Assembly (NCBI GenBank): GCA_036517115.1
Contig: DATDYB010000028.1
Span: 1-13,615 of the forward strand
Direction of reading: 5' to 3'
DNA length: 13,615 nt
Source of the DNA: DATDYB01 sp036517115
GTDB taxonomy: Bacteria; Patescibacteriota; Minisyncoccia; Phycocordibacterales; PALSA-1337
The notes under the pieces are model-generated. The model made no database searches. It was not told the DNA's origin and saw nothing but the letters and a program-made list of their open reading frames with translations. A program made the translations under genes and the position numbers. This document shows positions 6,704-12,151 of the stretch, piece by piece. How positions within the stretch are numbered: the stretch's first letter is position 1; each line of letters begins with the position of its first letter.

Positions 6704-6732
6704 TGGACTTTTTCCCTTACCTCTTATAGAAT
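6704..6732 (+). promoter_or_regulatory. efp promoter
   Basis: TGGACT (6704-6709), a 17-bp spacer and TAGAAT (6727-6732). Start expected near 6739, leaving a leader of about 23 nt before the ATG at 6762, without a Shine-Dalgarno. Confidence 0.6.
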
Positions 6733-6761
6733 GGCTTAGTTACAACCTAATTAAATTCCCT

Positions 6762-7334
6762 ATGGCAATGCTTGAATACAATGAAGTGGTAGAACGAAAA
6801 TATATTATCCTCGACGGGGCACCGTACGAAGTTATCACCTCGCACGTATTCCGCAAGCAACAGCGCAGGCCGGTGAATGCCACCAAACTCAAAAACATGA
6901 TCACCGGAAAGGTAACCGAGCAATCATTCCACCAATCTGAAAAGGTTGAAGAAGCGGAAATAGAGCAAAAAGACGCTAAATACTTATACACCAGTAAAGA
7001 CGAATTCTGGTTCTGCGATCCGAAAGACGCAGCGAACCGTTTTAAAATAACTGAAGAAGTAATGGGTGATGCTTCACGATTCTTAAAACCAAATTCAATC
7101 ATAAGAACAATGGTGTTTGAAGAACAAGTGATCGGTGTACGTCACCCTCCAACAGTTGACCTTAAAGTTGTTGAGGCTGCGCCTGCAGTGCGAGGAGACA
7201 CGGTAACAGGCGGGAGCAAAACTATAAAAGTTGAGACTGGCGCGACACTCAATGTTCCCCTCTTTGTAAACGAAGGAGATGTGATCCGTATCAATACTGA
7301 AACTGGCGAATATCGCGAGCGTGTGGGTAAATAA
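6762..7334 (+). CDS. efp: Translation elongation factor P
   Basis: A 190-residue EF-P, which enters the ribosome E site and relieves stalling at consecutive prolines. The three-domain layout is complete: an N-terminal KOW-like domain (about 1-62, with ILDGAPYEVITSHV and TKLKNMITGKVTEQSFHQSEKVEEAEIE), an OB domain (about 68-128), and a C-terminal OB domain (about 130-190) carrying the family signature KVETGATLNVPLFVNEGDVIRINTETGEYRERV. The tip loop that normally reads HVKPGKGxAF reads HVFRKQQRRPV (28-38). The PGKG that holds the modified lysine in E. coli and B. subtilis is absent; K32 and flanking arginines are the only basic candidates. No modification gene (EpmA-, EarP- or YmfI-like) is nearby. 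ATG 6762 has no Shine-Dalgarno but has a good promoter just upstream. M3 is an alternative start. Confidence 0.96.
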   Translation: MAMLEYNEVVERKYIILDGAPYEVITSHVFRKQQRRPVNATKLKNMITGKVTEQSFHQSEKVEEAEIEQKDAKYLYTSKDEFWFCDPKDAANRFKITEEVMGDASRFLKPNSIIRTMVFEEQVIGVRHPPTVDLKVVEAAPAVRGDTVTGGSKTIKVETGATLNVPLFVNEGDVIRINTETGEYRERVGK

Positions 7335-7420
7335 TACGCTCACCATTCTCTAAATTTGATACGATATCGACTCGGACGCTGTGAATGGTCAGAACTATTC
7401 ACGCGCTCCTCACTCGTCGT

Positions 7421-7459
7421 AACAAAAGAGACAAACGATACAATGTGTATGTTTGTCTC
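7421..7459 (-). terminator. Intrinsic terminator of the small RNA
   Basis: GAGACAAAC (7428-7436) and GTTTGTCTC (7451-7459) are exact complements, extended inward by ATAC/GTAT. On the minus strand the stem is followed by TTTTGTT (7427-7421). Confidence 0.7.
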
Positions 7460-7600
7460 GGTGCCCAGAACATTCGCAGCGCGAAATCATCAGGGTGACG
7501 GTGCAGAAAAGTCTGGTCCGTCCGCAAAGGAATCCTATATACTATCGAGCGCTCAATACTATATCCTTTTTGGATTGAGGTTGTGTCCTCAGCCAGTGCC
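7421..7600 (-). ncRNA. Candidate small RNA of about 180 nt
   Basis: A complete transcription unit is visible on the minus strand in the 356-bp gap between efp and the next gene: promoter 7634-7607, start near 7600, intrinsic terminator 7459-7421. Between them several stems form: 7552-7579 (CTCAAT/ATTGAG), alternatively 7576-7591 (TGAGG/CCTCA), 7497-7522 (GACGG/CCGTC enclosing CAGA/TCTG) and 7473-7485 (TTCGC/GCGAA). Size and isolation would suit a 6S-like regulatory RNA, but I do not see a long closing stem with a central bubble, nor SRP or RNase P motifs. A GTG-started frame (7602-7399, 67 codons) begins at the same place but runs through the terminator and resembles no protein. On the plus side, 7335-7420 holds only a small hairpin (7381-7402) after efp. 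Confidence 0.55.
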
Positions 7601-7606
7601 ACCAGT

Positions 7607-7634
7607 ACTATACCTTAACGTGATATAAAGTCAA
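7607..7634 (-). promoter_or_regulatory. Promoter of the small RNA
   Basis: On the minus strand TTGACT (7634-7629), a 16-bp spacer and TATAGT (7612-7607). The -35 box touches the terminator palindrome at 7633-7664, so the unit starts right after the surface-protein operon ends. Confidence 0.7.
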
Positions 7635-7664
7635 CAAAAAACTGCCGTACGGCAGTTTTTTGTT
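7633..7664. terminator. Bidirectional intrinsic terminator
   Basis: A perfect 32-bp palindrome centred on GTAC at 7647-7650: AACAAAAAACTGCCGTAC and its complement. The GC stem CTGCCGTACGGCAG is flanked by A and T runs, so it works in both directions. It ends the surface operon (minus) 27 nt after its last stop codon and could also stop read-through from efp (plus). Confidence 0.85.
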
Positions 7665-7690
7665 CTAAGTAATTGGTTATCTGTTATACG

Positions 7691-8656
7691 TTACTTCGAC
7701 AATTCATTTAGTTTAGCTCGAGTCTTAGGACCTACGAATCCATATCCGGGATCTCCTGGTGAAGCAATGCCATACTTGACTTGGAATTTGCTTACTGCCT
7801 GTTCGGTGAGAGCTCCGAATAGTGTTGTTTCGTTCCCTACTGAACCGACACCCTCTGAAGCAACACGTGTTTCAGCATCACTATTTAGGACCTTCTGTAG
7901 TCGCCGCACATCTTCGCCAGAAGCTCCCTTACCCAGTGCTCGACTGAATGATGATGATCCGGTAGATGCTGGTGCTTGCGCTGATGTTGGAGAGCTGCTC
8001 CTCTTGTATGCTTCAAGCGCTTTTTGGGTCAATGGCCCAAAATATCCTTTTGCTACGCCAAGTGGCATCTTGAGGAATCCTTTACTTTCAAGGAAAGACT
8101 GAATTTCGATAACGCTGGTACCCGTATCGCCGATTCTAAGAGCGCTGGCAACCGGGTTCGTCGTAACAGGCACTGTTACCGGCACTGTAGGTTGAGTTAC
8201 CACGAGTTTTGGAGCAACATACGATGAACCGCCACCTCCCCCACCACTTCGAGAGCCTGATGTTCCTGTGGAACTGCTACATACATCAGTGGTAGGTGTG
8301 ATGGTAACCGCCTGTTCACCGCTTTCTCCCTTTGGAACAGTCAGTGTCAGTGTATATGCCGATCCTGTACAGTCCGTCAGTACATATCTCCCCGCGGCGG
8401 TCGAGTTGATAACATACCGATCAGTGCTTTTAACCGATACAGATGACGTCCCCATGAGCGTTACAATGAAGTTTGACGCCCCAACCTCAATGGAACTTAT
8501 GGACGCAGTACTTCCTGTAACATAAAGTGTTACTCCTCCTGTAGTGATGACGGTATCGGCCTCCATCGTAACATCGTTCCATGCCGCCTGCACTGAAAAA
8601 GGCAGGAGAACGAGAAGAAGTGCCACACCAATGCGATTAATAATGTTATTAAACAT
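7691..8656 (-). CDS. Secreted surface protein with two peptidoglycan-binding domains
   Basis: A 321-residue protein. Residues 1-24 form a clear signal peptide ending FSVQAAW. Residues about 25-125 form a beta-rich domain (WNDVTMEADTVITTGGVTLYV and similar) with Cys95 and Cys126, which could form a disulfide. A Ser/Gly-rich linker (about 128-146) and a VTVPVT stretch follow. Two PG_binding_1 modules come next: about 171-218 (ALRIGDTGTSVIEIQSFLESKGF then YFGPLTQKALEAYKR) and about 240-318 (ALGKGASGEDVRRLQKVLNSD then GNETTLFGALTEQAVSKFQ then GFVGPKTRAKLNEL). The family binds peptidoglycan; the protein probably anchors to the cell wall or the host-facing surface. The second module shares its GxxTxFGxLT insert with the protein at 1-1152. 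It starts 11 nt after the preceding gene, in the same operon, and is followed by an intrinsic terminator. Confidence 0.88.
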   Translation of the reverse strand: MFNNIINRIGVALLLVLLPFSVQAAWNDVTMEADTVITTGGVTLYVTGSTASISSIEVGASNFIVTLMGTSSVSVKSTDRYVINSTAAGRYVLTDCTGSAYTLTLTVPKGESGEQAVTITPTTDVCSSSTGTSGSRSGGGGGGSSYVAPKLVVTQPTVPVTVPVTTNPVASALRIGDTGTSVIEIQSFLESKGFLKMPLGVAKGYFGPLTQKALEAYKRSSSPTSAQAPASTGSSSFSRALGKGASGEDVRRLQKVLNSDAETRVASEGVGSVGNETTLFGALTEQAVSKFQVKYGIASPGDPGYGFVGPKTRAKLNELSK

Positions 8657-8667
8657 GGTGTAAAAGC

Positions 8668-9327
8668 TTAATTAATAGACATCCAATTCCAGCTAGCCGG
8701 AGCGGGGTTCCATGCGGTAACGCTCGTGCTCGCATTTTCGACGAGGATTTGGATTACGTTTGCAGACGTTGAGGAAGCGGATACAAGGAAATACGTGCCA
8801 TCCATCGTGGAGCTTGCCAACGTAACAAATACCTTGTCGGACGCTGACGTACCTGTTGCCGTACAGTTTGCAATCGAGGTTGAGGCATTAGCGGCGGAAA
8901 ATGCAGGAAGGTCAATACCACAAGTACCAAAGAGGAATTCCGAAATCGGCGAACCAACCGAGCCGATCACAATACCCGCGCTTGAAGTCGTCGTACCGGT
9001 CACGTCAAGTGCGTGGGATGAAACCGTTACCGTGGTCGTACCGATAGCTACCTTACCCTGCGTCAAGAAGTTGCCTGACGCTGCCGACGTAGTTGCAAAA
9101 CCACCAAAAAGAAGATTACCGGTAATTGACTGCGTAGTTGAAGAAGCGTAGACCATCGTCGTAAGACCGGTAAGCGTTGACGCTCCCGTTACCGCCAATG
9201 TTCCACCTGTGGTGATGTTCGTTGTGATGGTGGTTGCCGCCGAAACCGAGCCCACGACGACCATCATGATCGCAAGCACCATCAGTAATTTTCCTCCTGT
9301 CGCTGATAATTCACGAAAATTTTTCAT
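8668..9327 (-). CDS. Secreted Ser/Thr-rich surface protein
   Basis: A 219-residue protein with a signal peptide or membrane anchor at about 12-31 (GKLLMVLAIMMVVVGSVSAA). The mature part is very rich in Ser, Thr, Ala and Gly, with beta-type repeats such as GGTLAVTGASTLTGL, SSTTQSITGNLLFGG and GKVAIGTTTVTVSSHALDVTG, as in beta-helical surface or tail-fibre-like proteins. A C-terminal beta domain has two cysteines (FGTCGIDLP and IANCTATG), a possible disulfide, and ends in NPAPASWNWMSIN. I chose ATG 9327 because it opens the basic n-region of the signal peptide; the frame extends to 9402, but that part overlaps the predicted promoter. The gene leads an operon with the PG-binding protein at 7691-8656, so the two may form one surface structure (inference). 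No enzyme activity is suggested. Confidence 0.82.
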   Translation of the reverse strand: MKNFRELSATGGKLLMVLAIMMVVVGSVSAATTITTNITTGGTLAVTGASTLTGLTTMVYASSTTQSITGNLLFGGFATTSAASGNFLTQGKVAIGTTTVTVSSHALDVTGTTTSSAGIVIGSVGSPISEFLFGTCGIDLPAFSAANASTSIANCTATGTSASDKVFVTLASSTMDGTYFLVSASSTSANVIQILVENASTSVTAWNPAPASWNWMSIN

Positions 9328-9365
9328 AATAAACAATAAATAATAAAACAAATAAATAATACCCG

Positions 9366-9388
9366 ACTGGTAATTGCCAGTAATTATA
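9366..9388 (-). promoter_or_regulatory. -10 box with palindrome at the start of the surface operon
   Basis: On the minus strand a perfect TATAAT (9388-9383) lies about 55 nt before ATG 9327. The -35 region is poor. ACTGGTAATTGCCAGT (9366-9381), palindromic except for one central pair, covers the expected start point near 9376. It could be an operator or a short stem at the 5' end of the mRNA. Confidence 0.5.
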
Positions 9389-9436
9389 TACCCTATCGCC
9401 ATAAGTATCTCTTATGTATCTGTGTATAACTTTTTT

Positions 9437-9474
9437 CAAACAAAAAAACCGCTCTATGGCGGTTTTTTTGTTTG
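9437..9474. terminator. Intrinsic terminator after rpsR
   Basis: CAAACAAAAAAACCGC (9437-9452) and its exact complement (9459-9474) flank the loop TCTATG. The stem has A and T runs on both sides, so it can act in both directions. It ends the rpsF-ssb-rpsR operon 12 nt after the rpsR stop and insulates the surface operon from it. Confidence 0.88.
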
Positions 9475-9486
9475 CTCTTGTCTTTT

Positions 9487-9690
9487 TTATCTCGAAACGT
9501 AGGGTAGAAGACCGAGAAATCGGGCTCGCTTGACCGCCAAGGAGAGCTTTCGTTGATTAAGAGCACTTACTCCTGTGCGCTTACGAGCAATAACCCTTCC
9601 ATGAGGGTTGAGAAACTTTTTAAGAATATCAGTGTCTTTATAATCAATATGTTTAATATTGTTTTGTGAAAAATAACATTGTTTGTCCAT
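9487..9690 (-). CDS. rpsR: Small ribosomal subunit protein bS18
   Basis: A 67-residue bS18, which binds the 30S platform next to bS6 as a heterodimer. The core is recognisable: HIDYKDTDILKKFLNPHGRVIARKRTGVSALNQRKLSLAVKRARFLGLLPYV (residues 14-65), with the basic RKRTG and the KRAR helix typical of the family. It is a little shorter than the usual 70-80 residues because the N-terminal extension is short. It is the last gene of rpsF-ssb-rpsR, separated from ssb by 26 nt made entirely of a tandem repeat, with no Shine-Dalgarno. An intrinsic terminator follows. Confidence 0.96.
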   Translation of the reverse strand: MDKQCYFSQNNIKHIDYKDTDILKKFLNPHGRVIARKRTGVSALNQRKLSLAVKRARFLGLLPYVSR

Positions 9691-9718
9691 AGTAGATAGT
9701 AATTAGTAGATAGTAATT
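9691..9718. repeat. 14-bp tandem repeat between ssb and rpsR
   Basis: AGTAGATAGTAATT occurs twice head to tail (9691-9704 and 9705-9718). It fills the whole spacer and overlaps the ssb stop codon (9717-9719). A repeat-unit gain or loss would shift the ssb-rpsR spacing by 14 nt. Confidence 0.75.
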
Positions 9719-10187
9719 AGAACGGGATGTCATCAGGGTTAATTTCTTCAGCTGGGTATTCAATGGTATCCATCGGTGGAGGTGTGTTCTCTTTTGATTC
9801 AACCCCTTTAGCAACACCGCCAGTATTCCCTCCTCCAGTAAAGCCTCCTGTTCCTCCCGCTCGTGGGCCAAATTGTATTCGATCTGCCACGATCTCCGTT
9901 CTGTATTTTTTCTGTCCGGTTCCTTTGTCGTCCCAGCTTCGAGTCTGCATTCTACCCTCCACCATAGCACTCGAACCTTTTTTAAGATATTGCGATACGG
10001 TCTCGGCTTGGCGACCAAATACCACAATATTGTGATAATCGACGTTTTCTTGTTTAGCACCCTGCGCATCCTTCCATACTCGGTTGGTAGCAAGAGAGAA
10101 GCTTGCGACTTTGTTGCCTGAAGGTAGGGCTTTGAGCTCAGGATCGCGTGTCAAATTGCCATATACGATTGCTTTGTTGAGATACAT
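9717..10187 (-). CDS. ssb: Single-stranded DNA-binding protein SSB
   Basis: A 156-residue SSB that coats and protects single-stranded DNA during replication and repair. The OB fold occupies about residues 1-106: MYLNKAIVYGNLTRDPELK, GNKVASFSLATNRVWKD, NVDYHNIVVFGRQAETVSQYLKKGSSAMVEGRMQTRSW and YRTEIVADRIQFG, all family landmarks. A Gly-rich linker follows (about 109-127), then an acidic tail ending DDIPF (152-156), the conserved hook that recruits partner proteins such as RecO, PriA or the polymerase. Length is normal. It sits between rpsF and rpsR, a common bacterial arrangement, with a 20-nt gap from rpsF. No Shine-Dalgarno is seen. RecA, its usual partner in recombination, lies about 3.4 kb away. 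Confidence 0.97.
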   Translation of the reverse strand: MYLNKAIVYGNLTRDPELKALPSGNKVASFSLATNRVWKDAQGAKQENVDYHNIVVFGRQAETVSQYLKKGSSAMVEGRMQTRSWDDKGTGQKKYRTEIVADRIQFGPRAGGTGGFTGGGNTGGVAKGVESKENTPPPMDTIEYPAEEINPDDIPF

Positions 10188-10207
10188 AGAAGTGATTAAT
10201 TATTGTG

Positions 10208-10672
10208 TTATTCTACCACAAGTTCATTAATCGTTTTATCCATTTCTTCCTCTGACATTTCTTTCTTTGGCACAACCTCTTCCTTATCATTCTTAACAGG
10301 CTTTACCGATGCTACTTTTTGACTCAATGTGGTATTTTCCCGTACTGTGATGATAAGTAGATATCGAAGCACTTTTTCATGTTCATCAAGTGCTTTCTTG
10401 ATGTCCCCCAAGGCTGCGGTCTCAAGCTCGAACTTGAGCCATCCGAAATATGCTTCGTTATAGGTCGAACGTACACCACTAACCGCTTTTTTCATAGAAT
10501 ACGCCAAGGAGTGGAGTTTTGGAGATTCCTCAGCAATAAATGTTCCTCCCTTTTTCCCAATGATACTCTTCAGAGTTTCAACCTCTCCAGCCACCTTCTC
10601 CTCTGGTATCGAGGAAACCAAGAGGTACCCCACTTCATAGACCTTAAAACCTTCTTTTTTGTTTGAATCCAT
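10208..10672 (-). CDS. rpsF: Small ribosomal subunit protein bS6
   Basis: A 154-residue bS6, part of the 30S platform with bS18. The ferredoxin-like core spans about 9-112: KVYEVGYLLVSSIPEEKVAGEVETLKSII, GGTFIAEESPKLHSLAYSMKKAVSGVRSTYNEAYFGWLKFELE, then DIKKALDEHEKVLRYLLIITVREN. A charged tail of about 40 residues (KPVKNDKEEVVPKKEMSEEEMDKTINELVVE) lengthens it beyond the usual 95-135. ATG 10672 is chosen; the frame extends to 10729, but that extra piece (MKEILKAASVV) overlaps a leader hairpin (GTCTG/CAGAC, 10691-10706) and the edge of an inverted-repeat element. The gene heads rpsF-ssb-rpsR. In many bacteria the bS6:bS18 dimer represses this operon through a leader structure; I do not see that motif clearly here. 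Confidence 0.95.
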   Translation of the reverse strand: MDSNKKEGFKVYEVGYLLVSSIPEEKVAGEVETLKSIIGKKGGTFIAEESPKLHSLAYSMKKAVSGVRSTYNEAYFGWLKFELETAALGDIKKALDEHEKVLRYLLIITVRENTTLSQKVASVKPVKNDKEEVVPKKEMSEEEMDKTINELVVE

Positions 10673-10715
10673 ATTGTTGGTGAGAAGCAAGTCTGCAACG
10701 ACAGACGCAGCTTTT

Positions 10716-10907
10716 AGAATCTCTTTCAAAAATAATGGCGTAACGAGGGTACTCTGGTTTGCGCGAAGCGAAGTTGCGGAGGACGAAGCATATCTTGAGA
10801 TATGCTGAGTCCGAGCAACTAGCTGTAGCCAAACTCAGAGTGCCCGCAGTAGCCAAGCTATTTACCCTTTTTGCCAGTTACTTGCGTTTATTTTTGAAAG
10901 AGGTTCC
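10716..10907. repeat. 192-bp inverted-repeat element upstream of rpsF
   Basis: The ends carry CTCTTTCAAAAATAA (10721-10735) and its exact complement (10888-10902), with weaker matches outward to 10716 and 10907 and an inner GTAAC/GTTAC pair (10740-10744 with 10877-10881). Inside, 10747-10845 folds into one long hairpin: GGGTACTCTG-GTTTG with CAAACTCAGAGTGCCC, then AGTTGC/GCAACT, GGAC/GTCC, and GCATATCT/AGATATGC around a TG loop at 10796-10797. The right half has about 29 extra nt with a repeated GTAGCCAA. The 304-bp gap 10673-10976 holds no gene. No good promoter was found in 10908-10976. The element may be a MITE or a structured operon leader. Confidence 0.6.
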
Positions 10908-10976
10908 TAGGCCGACTCCCCACTATTAATGATTAATACAGCCACATTACCACAAGGAAACAGAAGATGCAATTTT

Positions 10977-11807
10977 CTAAATTTTAAAGAAATTTCGGGC
11001 GTTCTCTACCAGCTGTTGTCTTACCCTTTCAAACGGCAGCCCCTTTATTTCCGCAATCTTCTTCACTACCTCTTGAACATAGATCGGCTCGTTACGTGTA
11101 CCTCGGTGTGGTACTGGGGTAACGTACGGACAATCCGTCTCAGACATTATCGCTTCGAGTGGCAAATACTTGATTACATCATCATAATTACGAGCAAAGG
11201 TAATTACGCCTGTAAAGGAAAAAGTGCATCCGCGTTCCAACAAAGGCTTAGCCTCTTCGATACTGCCCACGTAAAAATGGACATTACCCTTGACGCTTGC
11301 CGCTGTTTTCAGCATTTCAAAAGCATCTGTATAGGCCGATTTTTGAGAGCCGTTTCTGACATGAAGCATCAGAGGCTTCTTGAGCTCATCGGCAAGTGCG
11401 ATATGTTGTTCAAATGTTTCCTTTTGCTTTTTCACCGAGTCCGACTCAAGACGGTAATAATCTAAGCCACATTCCCCTATTGCAACCACTTTAGAGTGAG
11501 AGGCGAGCTGTTTATAATAGCCATAATCAAATGCCTCGCCACGAGAGGTGAACGCCTTGCTTCCCTCCCCCAATTCTTGTTCGTCGTGATGGGAAGCGTC
11601 GGTGTGGATGGGATGAAGGCCGACAATGGCGTAGACACCTTTTTCATATTTCTCCGCAAGTTCTACCGCACTTTTCGATGTCGCTTGTTGTGTCCCCACA
11701 TTTATCATCCACGTTTTTTGCTCGAGGGTGCGCGCCACCACCGCTTCACGGTCCTCATTGAAGGCTGCAAAAGTGACATGAGAATGGATATCGATATACT
11801 CCGGCAT
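10977..11807 (-). CDS. tatD: TatD family metal-dependent hydrolase/DNase
   Basis: A 276-residue TIM-barrel hydrolase of the TatD family, whose members are Mg-dependent 3'-5' exonucleases and some of which act in D-Tyr-tRNA or repair processing. All metal ligands are visible: HxH in YIDIHSHV (H8, H10), E112 in GECGLDYY, H149 in LMLHVRNG, H177 in VHFYVGS, and D225 in SETDCPYVTP. The end region RNEPIYVQEVVKKIAEIKG is also typical. ATG 11807 (MPEYIDIHSH) is the family-like start; the frame extends to 11870, but that part covers repeated TATAC motifs (about 11813-11843) that look like a promoter region. It lies upstream of rpsF on the same strand, with the inverted-repeat element between. The true substrate cannot be told from sequence. 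Confidence 0.95.
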   Translation of the reverse strand: MPEYIDIHSHVTFAAFNEDREAVVARTLEQKTWMINVGTQQATSKSAVELAEKYEKGVYAIVGLHPIHTDASHHDEQELGEGSKAFTSRGEAFDYGYYKQLASHSKVVAIGECGLDYYRLESDSVKKQKETFEQHIALADELKKPLMLHVRNGSQKSAYTDAFEMLKTAASVKGNVHFYVGSIEEAKPLLERGCTFSFTGVITFARNYDDVIKYLPLEAIMSETDCPYVTPVPHRGTRNEPIYVQEVVKKIAEIKGLPFERVRQQLVENARNFFKI

Positions 11808-11863
11808 AAAGAGAGTATAGAGTATTACGTATAAAGTATACAGTGCGGGAAATGACGTACTGA

Positions 11864-11892
11864 TGGACAAAACATCCCCTTTCCTCTATCAT
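11864..11892 (+). promoter_or_regulatory. Promoter of the 82-aa gene
   Basis: TGGACA (11864-11869), a 17-bp spacer and TATCAT (11887-11892). The start point should be near 11899, about 4 nt before ATG 11903, so the transcript is nearly leaderless. It diverges from tatD. Confidence 0.65.
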
Positions 11893-11902
11893 CTCGGAAG
11901 AT

Positions 11903-12151
11903 ATGCACGCAACAAAAACGGAATTATGGGCTCTCAACAAGATGTTTGAGATCCGGGATCTTTTAGCCCTATTTCTCCCTCCAACCAGCAAGAGAAACAA
12001 AGCCAAATTATGCGCCACCCTTATCAAAATTAATACGGAAATGTACCGACTTCATCCACGATTCACACGGAGAACCAACGTGAATTACGTTTTTTCAGAG
12101 CTTCATCTGATGCACTTGTCCCATTTTACCCGCACTCTTTCCGGTCAATGA
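11903..12151 (+). CDS. Small protein of unknown function, 82 aa
   Basis: ATG 11903 to TGA 12151. The protein starts MHATKTELWALNKMFEIRDLLALFLPP, probably two helices. A basic stretch follows (SKRNKAKLCATLIKINTEMYRLHPRFTRR), and a His-rich tail ends HLSHFTRTLSGQ. There is no signal peptide or recognised domain. Support comes from context: a well-spaced promoter puts the start about 4 nt before the ATG, and an intrinsic terminator begins at the last base of the stop codon, making a self-contained unit of about 275 nt. Its last 57 nt run antisense to the 3' end of the ATP-grasp gene, so the RNA could also influence that gene. Alternatively the unit is a regulatory RNA and the frame is incidental; the neat ATG/TGA fit favours a protein. 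Confidence 0.6.
   Translation: MHATKTELWALNKMFEIRDLLALFLPPTSKRNKAKLCATLIKINTEMYRLHPRFTRRTNVNYVFSELHLMHLSHFTRTLSGQ

Noticed and set aside
7399..7602. Minus-strand GTG frame of 67 codons that would be leaderless from the 7607-7634 promoter.
   Set aside because: It reads through an intrinsic terminator at 7421-7459 and its sequence resembles no protein; a structured RNA explains the region better, though this is not fully excluded.
7356..7628. Plus-strand 90-codon frame starting at TTG.
   Set aside because: It is antisense to the small RNA unit, has a rare start, and no recognisable protein features.
10673..10729. Longer rpsF with 19 extra N-terminal residues from ATG 10729.
   Set aside because: The extra part covers a small leader hairpin and the edge of the inverted repeat, and bS6 proteins start close to the first beta strand.
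10929..11465. Plus-strand 178-codon frame opposite tatD.
   Set aside because: It is a shadow of the clearly identified tatD coding strand.
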